This document shows positions 52,258-60,017 of a stretch of DNA of 64,000 bases, one piece after another; positions within the stretch are counted from its first letter, which is position 1, and each line of letters begins with the position of its first letter. Origin of the DNA: Paucibacter sp. DJ2R-2 (GTDB lineage Bacteria; Pseudomonadota; Gammaproteobacteria; Burkholderiales; Burkholderiaceae_C); NCBI RefSeq assembly GCF_025717675.1, contig NZ_JAJIRT010000001.1:124001-188000 (forward strand), given 5' to 3'. The notes under the pieces were generated by a model. It was not told where the DNA came from, searched no databases, and saw only the letters and a program-made list of their open reading frames with translations. Position numbers and translations under genes: made by a program.

Positions 52258-53222
52258 CTGAGCAGGCCTTCGACACCGCACCGCCGGGCCTCACCGATGC
52301 CGCAGCGGCCATCGCGGGAGAACTGACGGGGTCCCGCGTTTTGAAGTCTGAGCGCGTGCTTGCAGGAATGATGACGTTCAAATGCCGCGTCATGACGGCG
52401 GGCGGCCATGACGTCATGGTGCGCTTCTACCCGCCGGGCCGAACCAGTCTTGTTCACCAAGAGCCCGACCTGCTCAGGCTTTGCTCTGATTTGGGTATGC
52501 CTGTCCCGCGGCCAATAGGTGATTCCAGGACCGGTCCGCCGGCGCCTCTTGCTTACGTCGCTTACCCTCGCATCGCCGGTGTCACGCTAGCACAGAGGCT
52601 CCCTCACCTTGACGAACGGCAGCGGCGACTTCTGGCCGAGGATTTGGCACGGCACCTCGCGGGACTGCAGCAGCTTGGATTCAGCGGCGCTGGCGAGCTG
52701 ATTTCGGCAACTGAAGCGCTTGACGAAGAGTGGGGCGTATTCGTTGACCGTTGTATGCATCAAGGCTTGGACGCCGTCCGTGAGCACAGCCTACTATCGC
52801 CACAGCTGATCGGCGCGCTGGAGAGTGTGGTGCTGCCCGGAGCCCCCGAGCCTGCCGTCGTAACGGGACGTTTGGTCTGGGGCGACATCAACTTCGAGAA
52901 CGTGCTCGTTGCTGACAATGCAACCGTCGCGGCACTCATCGACTTTGAGGGATGTCTGAGTGGCGACCCCCTGGCAACCTTGGGATACTGTCAAGCGGTC
53001 CATGGGCCGAGCCCCTTCTTCAGGCTTCTGCTGGACGCTTCACCGGGAGCCGAGCCCGGGCGGCAACGTGCCGGCATTGCCTGGTATGCCGTTCTCCGCG
53101 CTATGCGTTTGGCTCGGTATGCTCACCTTGCCTTGCCGACTGGCCGCCCGAGGGACCCGCTGATTCGGATCCTGCCCGGGCTGGAGGAGGCTGTGTCGAT
53201 ACTGCAGGCTGCGCGCCCCTAG
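52254..53222 (+). CDS. APH-like phosphotransferase (kinase)
   Basis: The protein has 322 residues. The catalytic loop is LVWGDINFENVLV (W209-G-D211, N216), a Brenner motif with Trp in place of His, followed by the Mg-binding ALIDFEG (D230). The N-lobe carries VMVRFYPPG in the place of the nucleotide-binding lysine strand, with Arg rather than Lys visible. The fold resembles aminoglycoside or choline/fructosamine-type kinases. The substrate is unknown. Coupling to a nucleotidyltransferase (4-base overlap) suggests that both act on one small molecule or nucleotide-linked substrate. Antibiotic resistance is possible but not shown. Confidence 0.7.
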   Translation: MTEQAFDTAPPGLTDAAAAIAGELTGSRVLKSERVLAGMMTFKCRVMTAGGHDVMVRFYPPGRTSLVHQEPDLLRLCSDLGMPVPRPIGDSRTGPPAPLAYVAYPRIAGVTLAQRLPHLDERQRRLLAEDLARHLAGLQQLGFSGAGELISATEALDEEWGVFVDRCMHQGLDAVREHSLLSPQLIGALESVVLPGAPEPAVVTGRLVWGDINFENVLVADNATVAALIDFEGCLSGDPLATLGYCQAVHGPSPFFRLLLDASPGAEPGRQRAGIAWYAVLRAMRLARYAHLALPTGRPRDPLIRILPGLEEAVSILQAARP

Positions 53223-53245
53223 CGTCCGAACGGGAGAAGATCCAT

Positions 53246-54178
53246 ATGACCACGCCATCGCCAGCCGCAGCAGATGCTTCGGCGCCAGTACCTGAGTCAC
53301 CCCCTGCTCAGGCGGGCGGAGCCCCCCTACCGCCCCCGTTGAATCTTGCAACTACGTCGCAAAAGATTTGGCTGTGCGCCATTCTCACTTTGCTGTCCTT
53401 CGTGGTTCTGTGGTGTACCTATCGCGCTATCCGGCAGACCAACGAAGCGGCCTCGACAGAGCATGGGGTGAGCTGGACGATGCCATCTGGCGTGAGCTTA
53501 CGTGCGGGGCCAGCAAACCTCCGCTACGACCCGGAGCAAAAGCTGCTTCTGCATCGCGGCCCCTTGGACGCAGCGGAGCAACTGCGCCTCCGCGACCTGC
53601 TGGAGATCGATGCACCGGCACACGCAGCCGCCATCCCGCCTGCTCCTGCGGCGCCGGCCGCGTCGGGCCGCACTGCCCGCGCGGGTGTGGCGCCAGCTTC
53701 GGGCACCGCCCACGCTGTGCAGGCCGGAGCAGCCTCTTCCGCGAGCGCACCTACGTCCGCAGCCATAAGTAGCGACGTGACCAAGTCCTACCATGCCGCC
53801 ATCAACTCACTTGCGTACAAGGCGCAAGAGTCGCAGGCTGAGCAGATGCAACTGCTGATTTGGCTCGGCATGCTGGGCGGGATGTTGGGCGCGATGCTGC
53901 GTTCCTTTGTCGACTTCGTGGGCAATGCCTGCTACAAGCGCGAGCTCGACTTGGTGCAATGGTGGCCGTTGTATGCAACGCGCCCGGTGGTCGGCGCGAT
54001 CTTGGGGCTGCTGCTTGTGGTGATGTTTAAAGCCAAGCTGATTTCCGGCGCCGACACACAGATCGTCAACGACTCGTACTGGTGGCTTGGCATGACGGCG
54101 TTGGGCGGGTTCAGCACCATTGACGTGACGGCCAGACTGCGCCAAGCCGCAAAAGCCCTCTTTGGCGGCAACAACTAA
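53246..54178 (+). CDS. Hypothetical multi-pass membrane protein
   Basis: The protein has 310 residues from the ATG at 53246, preceded by GGGAGA. A Pro/Ala-rich N terminus is followed by a membrane helix (about 35-55, IWLCAILTLLSFVVLWC). Next are a soluble segment with an Ala/Pro/Thr-rich linker (about 120-165) and a helical region with AINSLAYKAQESQAEQMQLL. Two or three more hydrophobic helices follow (LLIWLGMLGGMLGAML; RPVVGAILGLLLVVMF; a weaker one near 275-292, YWWLGMTALGGFS). No family is recognised. It starts 23 bases after the kinase and probably forms one operon with the two upstream genes. The frame is open upstream into the kinase gene, but that part is an antisense-like shadow. Confidence 0.6.
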   Translation: MTTPSPAAADASAPVPESPPAQAGGAPLPPPLNLATTSQKIWLCAILTLLSFVVLWCTYRAIRQTNEAASTEHGVSWTMPSGVSLRAGPANLRYDPEQKLLLHRGPLDAAEQLRLRDLLEIDAPAHAAAIPPAPAAPAASGRTARAGVAPASGTAHAVQAGAASSASAPTSAAISSDVTKSYHAAINSLAYKAQESQAEQMQLLIWLGMLGGMLGAMLRSFVDFVGNACYKRELDLVQWWPLYATRPVVGAILGLLLVVMFKAKLISGADTQIVNDSYWWLGMTALGGFSTIDVTARLRQAAKALFGGNN

Positions 54179-54196
54179 GGAGCTCGGCCCAGCCCT

Positions 54197-54243
54197 GGCG
54201 GGCGGCGGTCCACCAAGCTGACTCGCAGGGAGAACCGCCCGCC
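54197..54243 (+). terminator. GC-rich hairpin after the three-gene module
   Basis: GGCGGGCGG (54197-54205) pairs with CCGCCCGCC (54235-54243). There is no T run, so termination is uncertain. It begins 19 bases after the membrane protein stop. Confidence 0.35.
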
Positions 54244-54429
54244 AAGCCCCGAGCAAGCAGGGCCTGGCGCACTCACTGCACCGTCATTTAGGTCAACTGC
54301 GCCTTGCGACGGCCCAGCTCAAAGGTCCATAGGTGGCTGACACTGAAATTGCGCGCATTGGCGATGGCCACCACACCGCCGTTCGCAGCCAGGGTCAAGC
54401 CTTCGATGCTGGGGTTGTCGCGGTCAGCT

Positions 54430-54780
54430 CCACGCAAGAACTGCTCAAGCAGCTGCGAAATGGCCCGCAGCCTGCAGCAGAAGGCGGCCTCGGTGGAGCA
54501 GCGCTCCGGCACGGTCACGCAAAGCGCCAAGACTGCTCGCCAAACCAATATCCTGGCCCTTTACGCCGCGGGGAAAGCCGAAAGAGCGGGCGAGGACGGG
54601 CGCCGCTGTGCCGCCGTGACCGCCGAGGTTCGCAATCTGGGCCAGGCTTCGCAGGCGCAGAACCGGGACATCGTGCACTTCAAGTCGGCCGCGGCCGAGT
54701 TGGACAAAAAGCACGCAGCGGAACGCCGCCCTGGTCGAGCCATCAGCCGCTGCGGCCGAGAGCCAGAGCCAGACTCAGAC
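54430..54780 (+). pseudogene. Decayed methyl-accepting chemotaxis protein fragment
   Basis: Translated pieces match the cytoplasmic hairpin of chemoreceptors. QQKAASVEQRSGTVTQSAKTARQ (in parts, 54478-54543) resembles the QQAASLEE...TVRQNA methylation helix. TNILALYAAGKAERAGED and AAVTAEVRNLGQASQ (54544-54660) match the tip consensus QTNILALNAAVEAARAGEQ / AVVAAEVRSLAQRS. NAALVEPSAAAAESQ (54722-54766, a different frame) matches the C-terminal QNAALVEQSAAAAES block. The methylation helix is joined directly to the tip, so an internal segment is deleted, and a frameshift lies between 54700 and 54722. There is no sensor or HAMP part. It ends where the next gene's stop begins. Confidence 0.75.
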
Positions 54781-57700
54781 CTGGGCGAGGTTCAGCAGGC
54801 CATTGCCGAACTGATCCGGCGAATGACCACAGACCAAGAGCTGAGATTCTTGGTGGGAGAAATTGCCCAGGTACTTGCCCTGCTTCGCGATGGCCTGGCC
54901 GACCTGGCCCTTGATCTCGAAGGAGGTGCTGCTGAGGCTGAGCTCATGAGCCAGCAGATCCAGGGTCAGGGCGCTAGCGACGTTGGCGTCGGCCACCAGG
55001 CTGCGGTACAGGCCATCCAGCGCGCCGCCATTCTTGACCAGCGTGTCAATGCGCTCGGCAACTTCATCGCCCAGGCGCACACCGCGCAGGCGGTTGTTGC
55101 GCAAGCGCAAGCGGCCGTTGCCCGGTACCAGGCTGACCCGCCCGGGCTTCAGAGCCTCGCTCAGCCTCTTCAGCAAATCCCTCGGTAGCTGGGGCTGGCT
55201 GGCATGGCCGTACAGAGCCAGTTGGCCGTGGAAAAGGTTGTCGGCGAGCAGGGCGTCCGCGCGCGCATCGGCCAGGGTCAGGGCCGAACCGCCCTGGCTC
55301 AACAGCACGCCGACACGCCAGCGCTCCAGCGTGGCGAGCAACTGCCGAGCCGGCGCCTCGTCTTGCATGTCGATGCCGAACTGCTGCAGCGCCTCTCGCT
55401 CCTCAGGCCCCAGTTCCAGGGCGCCGGTGTCGGCCTTGCGCAGGTAGTTGCTGATCTGGGCGCCCAGGCTCTTACGCTGGGCGGCAGTGAACTGGGCAAA
55501 AGCCTCGGCCACACGCCCATCGAGCGGCTCAAACACCCGCCCTTCCTTGACCTCGAAGCTGGACTGCAGGGGTTTGAAGTCGGGCAGCAGCTCAAACACC
55601 TGCTTCAGATGCGCGGGCAGGTCCTCGCCCGTGTAGCCCTTGATGCGGCAGGCGCTGATCTCCAGCGCGCTGGCCCCGGCGATTTGCAGCAGGCTCAGCC
55701 CCTTGGGCGTGAAGCCGCTCAGGCCCAGGCGGCTCAAGCGCACCTGGGTGCAGCCTTCGATGCGCAGCGAAGCCCAGCTCTCGCTCCAGATTACTTCGAA
55801 CTGATCCAACTCCACGGATTCGAAATCAAAGAGATTGAATTCCTGCTCCTGCACATGAATGCGGCTGGCCAGGCCGGCGCCATGCACATGCAGGCGCGTA
55901 CCGCTGGGCGCTTGCACATCGAGGCCGTCTTTGAGGTGGTGCTCACCGGGCAGCAGGCAGAGCACGATGTCGCGCTGCTTCTCATTGATGAGCCGCACGA
56001 TGGCCTCGTCGAGCGTGGCGAAATCACCGCCCTCGCCCACCGTCCTGCTGCAGCCGCCGCCATGGCCGCGCTTGCACAAGGCATCGAGCGCCTCCTGCAC
56101 CGTGTGGATCTGGGCCGCCTTGGCCTCGGCGCAGTTGCTGGGGTCGTAGGCCACCTGGGCGGCAGTGAGCAGGCTGGCGTTGAAATGGATGCGATTGAAC
56201 TTGCCCGCTGCCGGTGCGCCGGCCTCCAGCAGCTCGGCGCTGCAGGTCTGCGACAGCACCGTGGGCGAGAGCGACCAGCTCAGGCTGGCCAAACCGTCCG
56301 CCCCTGTATCCACCTCGGCCACCAGGCCTGCGCCGGGCAGCTGACCGTGGCTGGCGGTGAAACGCACCCGCGCCCCGGCCACCGGAAACTGGCCGTTGAA
56401 CACCGCCACCTCCAGCGGCTGCGGCAAGGGCACGGGCGCCGGCGCGATCGGGTTGGGCGCGATCTGCTGGCCATCACCGCCCACGTAGACGAGGTTGCGC
56501 AGCTCGCTCAAGCTGGGGAAGAGCTGGCGGCAATCATGCAGGCGCGTCCATTGATTGCCCTGGTAGCGCAGCACGGCCAGACGCGCAAAGGCGCGCAGCA
56601 CGCCCAGCGGCGCGAGGAAGCGGGGCTTGTCGGCGCTGTCCAGCGGCCACTCGATGTCGGCCGTGGCCGTGCGGGCCGGGATTTGCCAAAAGTCGCCGAC
56701 GCGGTAGCGGCCGGGCGCGAACTTGAGCTCCACCCCGTCTTCCAGCTCGACCCAACCGGTGTTGGTGTTGGGCGCTGCGGGGTTGATCTGGCCCCAGCCT
56801 TCCCAACGCCGCACGCGCGGGTTGACGCTGAACAAGCCCTTGTCCAGCGGCCCGGTCTTGCTGCTGAGGTCGACCGTCACCACCGTGCCCGCGGTCTTGA
56901 GCACCTGCACCAAGGTGCCGGGTTGGCCGGTCTGCTCGTGCAGCTCGCTGTAGAACTCGATCCAGCTGCCGGCCTGGATGGACAGGCTGGCGTCGCGCCC
57001 CAGGCTGGCCACCTCGAACTCATTGGCCGTGGGCTCACCCAGCCAATGCGTCACGCGGGTGGCAATGCTGCCGTTGTCGCGCGACCATTTGAAACGCGGC
57101 TTGCCCGAGATGCTGCCGTCGTCGTGGATCTCGACGCGGTAGAGCTGGTTCTCCAGGCGCCGGTAGCCGGCCTCGGGGGTCAGCAGGCAGGGGTCTTTGG
57201 GCGGCACCGTGGGTTCGGCGCGCGCGGCCATGCGGCCATCGGGCGCCTGGCTGAAGCTGGCCCAGGGCTCGACGCTCAGGCAGCTCAGCGGCGTGCTGGC
57301 ATCGCCGGCGCGCAAGAGCTTGATCTGCCAAACCAGCTGGTCGCGCGTGCTGGTATCGGGTAGGCCCAGGGCCACCTCGCGGATGTGCGGTGCCTCCAGA
57401 GGCGTGATGTGGCGCAGCCAGGCCTCGATATAGCCGATGTAGACGCCCTCGCTCGGCGCGGCCGCAGCACCGGTCGCGTTGTAGACACGGATCTGGCTCA
57501 GCGGCATGGCCTGGGCCGGCGGCAGAGCCAGCAAGCTCTGGCCAGCCGGCTGTGCGGGCAACACCGGAGAAATGGCGCCCGCCAGGCCCGGCTGGGTGAT
57601 CAGGGTCTGGCCGGTTGCGGCCTCGCAGAGCAGGCCCTGCACATAGCAGCGGCCGGCGCTGATGCTGATGTTCTCGCCCGCGCCGGTGAGCAAAAAGCCG

Positions 57701-57885
57701 GCGGCATCCAGCGGCACGGCCGCGCCTGCGCCGAGACTGTCCACGGTCTCGGTTTCGATGCGGCGGTTGAGGATGTCCTGCTGCTCATTCCACTCGGCAT
57801 CCAGCTGCACCCGCCCCTGCTGCATGCGCACCGCGCGGTAGTGCTGGTCGGGCCGGTCGGTCGATCGGGTCAGGTCGGCTTTCAT
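54775..57885 (-). CDS. DUF6519-type protein of a contractile injection system locus
   Basis: The protein has 1036 residues. The N terminus MKADLTRSTDRPDQHYRAVRMQQ then GRVQLDAEWNEQQDILNRR is the recognisable start of DUF6519 proteins, which occur with phage-tail-like baseplate genes. Later regions include a probable Ig-like domain at about 485-560 (PLEVAVFNGQFPVAGARVRF) and a parallel beta-helix-like region at about 610-750 (GGDFATLDEAIVRL, TRLHVHGAGLASRIHV). The C terminus is helical and repetitive in Leu/Ala/Asp. It is the last gene of the operon, 29 bases after the tail protein. An accessory spike, fibre or baseplate role is inferred from context. Confidence 0.7.
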   Translation of the reverse strand: MKADLTRSTDRPDQHYRAVRMQQGRVQLDAEWNEQQDILNRRIETETVDSLGAGAAVPLDAAGFLLTGAGENISISAGRCYVQGLLCEAATGQTLITQPGLAGAISPVLPAQPAGQSLLALPPAQAMPLSQIRVYNATGAAAAPSEGVYIGYIEAWLRHITPLEAPHIREVALGLPDTSTRDQLVWQIKLLRAGDASTPLSCLSVEPWASFSQAPDGRMAARAEPTVPPKDPCLLTPEAGYRRLENQLYRVEIHDDGSISGKPRFKWSRDNGSIATRVTHWLGEPTANEFEVASLGRDASLSIQAGSWIEFYSELHEQTGQPGTLVQVLKTAGTVVTVDLSSKTGPLDKGLFSVNPRVRRWEGWGQINPAAPNTNTGWVELEDGVELKFAPGRYRVGDFWQIPARTATADIEWPLDSADKPRFLAPLGVLRAFARLAVLRYQGNQWTRLHDCRQLFPSLSELRNLVYVGGDGQQIAPNPIAPAPVPLPQPLEVAVFNGQFPVAGARVRFTASHGQLPGAGLVAEVDTGADGLASLSWSLSPTVLSQTCSAELLEAGAPAAGKFNRIHFNASLLTAAQVAYDPSNCAEAKAAQIHTVQEALDALCKRGHGGGCSRTVGEGGDFATLDEAIVRLINEKQRDIVLCLLPGEHHLKDGLDVQAPSGTRLHVHGAGLASRIHVQEQEFNLFDFESVELDQFEVIWSESWASLRIEGCTQVRLSRLGLSGFTPKGLSLLQIAGASALEISACRIKGYTGEDLPAHLKQVFELLPDFKPLQSSFEVKEGRVFEPLDGRVAEAFAQFTAAQRKSLGAQISNYLRKADTGALELGPEEREALQQFGIDMQDEAPARQLLATLERWRVGVLLSQGGSALTLADARADALLADNLFHGQLALYGHASQPQLPRDLLKRLSEALKPGRVSLVPGNGRLRLRNNRLRGVRLGDEVAERIDTLVKNGGALDGLYRSLVADANVASALTLDLLAHELSLSSTSFEIKGQVGQAIAKQGKYLGNFSHQESQLLVCGHSPDQFGNGLLNLAQV

Positions 57886-57914
57886 GGTGGTGTCCCGTGA
57901 TGGTTCGCTTCAGA

Positions 57915-60017
57915 TCAATTGACAAAAATCAGCCCGGCTTCGAGGCCGAAACGCAGGTATTCATCGAGGGCCTGGCGCAGATTGGCCTCGCGCTGCGGCT
58001 CTTGCAGCAGGTTCCAGACGCCCATCTCGCCGCCGTCCTCGGCACCGCGGCGGATCTCGGGCGCGCAGCTCAGGCGCAGCTGGGCATAGGCGGCATGGCC
58101 GTGGCACAGCGAGCTGAAGCTGGGCGTGATGCGCAGCAGCTCGCCCTTCTTTTGCGCCGGCGACAAGCCCTGCAGCGCCAGCTCGGGCTGGCAGCGGTAG
58201 CGCCGCGGTGTGAGGGCATCAATGGGCAGATAGCAAAAGCGCACACAGCCCTGCTGGCGCCGCTCGATCTCGACCGGGCCGTTGAACAGGCTGTTACCCG
58301 CCTCCAGCTGGCCGGCGCTGCAGGCGCCCAGCACGGTGCTGCGATCGATCTCGAGCGCGGTGTCGGGCAGGGCCAGGGCTTGCGGGTCGATTGGCGCCGG
58401 CTGCGCGGCCACATCGGCATCGATGATGGAGGCACTCAGACTCACGCCGCCGAGAGCCTTGGCCGCTTGAATCGGGCCGCAGACGCTGTGGCTCAGGCGG
58501 ATCTGCAGCTCAGGCCCGTTGCCGCTGTGGCGGATGCCGCCGCGGCTGGGCCGCAGGCTGCAGTGGCGCACATCGAGCGCGCGCAGGGCGCCCTGCAGCT
58601 GCAGCGCGCCATCGATCCACAGGCCCGAGAAGCCAAAGCGCGTGCTGCTGTTGCCACGCAACGTCCAGCTGCCCAGCAGCACTGGGCGGCGCTGGTTCAC
58701 CGCCTCGATCAGCAACTCGCTGTCGGGCAGGTTGAGGTTGGGGCTGAGCTGCTCAGTGGCATCGCTGTCGATGCGGATCAGGGTGCGCTGGCCGGCCTGC
58801 ACCTGGGCCAGGGCAGCGGCCAGGCTCGGTTGATCCAGGGGCACACGGATCAGGCGCGCACCCTCAGCCGAGAACAGGCCTTGCGTGGCCTCGTCCTCGG
58901 CCCGGGCCGGGCGGCGGTCGTAGGGGCCACCGCCGATGTCGCCCGGGAATCCGTAGGCATAGGCCACCTCGACCCGGCCCACCGCCTGACCGGCTGGCAA
59001 GGCGATGCGCCCCAGCACCGGGTCAAAGCCCACGCAGCCGGCCGGCGGGCGGCGCCACTGCGGCGGCGCCAGGCCCGGCACCGTGCCCAGATGGCAGACG
59101 CGTAAGGCCGTCTCGGCCACCTCCACCCCATCGAGCCAGATGCGCAGTACCGGCCCACCGGACTCCTGCGAAAAATAACGCCGCTGCGGCTCACGGCCCT
59201 GGGGCAGGTCGGCCTGGATGGCGCTCAGCTCCTCGTGCAGGGCACGGCGCGACAGCGGCTCCGGCACATGGATGGGCTGGGCCAGATCGCTGATCTGCGC
59301 CTCGGTGCGCGGGCGGTTGAAGAGCCAGGATTCGCCGGCCGGCGCCGCTTCGCCGACATCGCGGCCCAGCGGGTCGAAGCTGAAAAAACCCGCCACGCTG
59401 CCCACCGCCGCCGCCGTGCCCCGCTGCACGGCATAGGCCTGCAGGCGCCAGATGTGCAGGCCGATGTGCGGGATGTTGTAGCGCCCGGCCGGCAGGGCCC
59501 GCACCTCGGCCGTGTGGGCGCTGGTGTCGAAGGCGCCGTCCACACGCTCCAGGGCCAGGGCCTGGCGCAGATCGGGCGTGCGAACACTGAAGGCCCGCAC
59601 ATGGTTGAGATGCTGGGTCCAGCCCAGCTGCTGGAAATACTCGACCGCATGGGCGCGCCATCCGGTGGTGTCCTGGGCCAGTTGCTCCAGCACCGGCAGC
59701 GTGCCCTTGCGCCGCCGTAGGGCCAGGGTGTTGGCCACATGGGCGCGCTGACCAAAAGCCTGAGTGCCCGTGACCGAATACAGTCCGCGCACACCGAGCA
59801 AGTCACCGATGTAGGAGATCAGCCAGTCCTCACAGGTCTCGATGAACCAGTTGTCGTAGAGCTGGGAGATGTCCTCATCGAGCAGCTGCCCCTGGCTGGC
59901 CAGCACCTCCAGCAAGGCACGCAGCGGGCCGCCCAGCTCGGCATCGCGGGTTTGATAAAAGGCCGGCAGCCGGCTGAACAGAAAGTCGACATCCAGGGTC
60001 TTGCTGGGGCTTGTCAT
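57915..60017 (-). CDS. Phage tail protein I-like / injection system baseplate protein
   Basis: The protein has 700 residues. The first 220 or so (LFSRLPAFYQTRDAELGGPLRALLEVL, IGDLLGVRG, RRRKGTLPVLEQLAQDTTGW) resemble the tail protein I (gpI)-like domain that links baseplate wedges. The rest is beta-rich (RIWLDGVEVAETALRV, YAYGFPGDIGGG, then beta-helix-like stretches such as RFGFSGLWIDGALQLQGALRAL). It overlaps the preceding baseplate gene by 4 bases. The combination matches extracellular contractile injection system loci. It could also belong to an unusual prophage tail. Confidence 0.7.
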   Translation of the reverse strand: MTSPSKTLDVDFLFSRLPAFYQTRDAELGGPLRALLEVLASQGQLLDEDISQLYDNWFIETCEDWLISYIGDLLGVRGLYSVTGTQAFGQRAHVANTLALRRRKGTLPVLEQLAQDTTGWRAHAVEYFQQLGWTQHLNHVRAFSVRTPDLRQALALERVDGAFDTSAHTAEVRALPAGRYNIPHIGLHIWRLQAYAVQRGTAAAVGSVAGFFSFDPLGRDVGEAAPAGESWLFNRPRTEAQISDLAQPIHVPEPLSRRALHEELSAIQADLPQGREPQRRYFSQESGGPVLRIWLDGVEVAETALRVCHLGTVPGLAPPQWRRPPAGCVGFDPVLGRIALPAGQAVGRVEVAYAYGFPGDIGGGPYDRRPARAEDEATQGLFSAEGARLIRVPLDQPSLAAALAQVQAGQRTLIRIDSDATEQLSPNLNLPDSELLIEAVNQRRPVLLGSWTLRGNSSTRFGFSGLWIDGALQLQGALRALDVRHCSLRPSRGGIRHSGNGPELQIRLSHSVCGPIQAAKALGGVSLSASIIDADVAAQPAPIDPQALALPDTALEIDRSTVLGACSAGQLEAGNSLFNGPVEIERRQQGCVRFCYLPIDALTPRRYRCQPELALQGLSPAQKKGELLRITPSFSSLCHGHAAYAQLRLSCAPEIRRGAEDGGEMGVWNLLQEPQREANLRQALDEYLRFGLEAGLIFVN

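Noticed and set aside
54288-54548. Minus-strand frame with NPSIEGLTLAANGGVVAIA, faintly like esterase/SdiA-regulated proteins
   Set aside because: It is short and overlaps the chemoreceptor remnant on the other strand. The resemblance is too weak to call.
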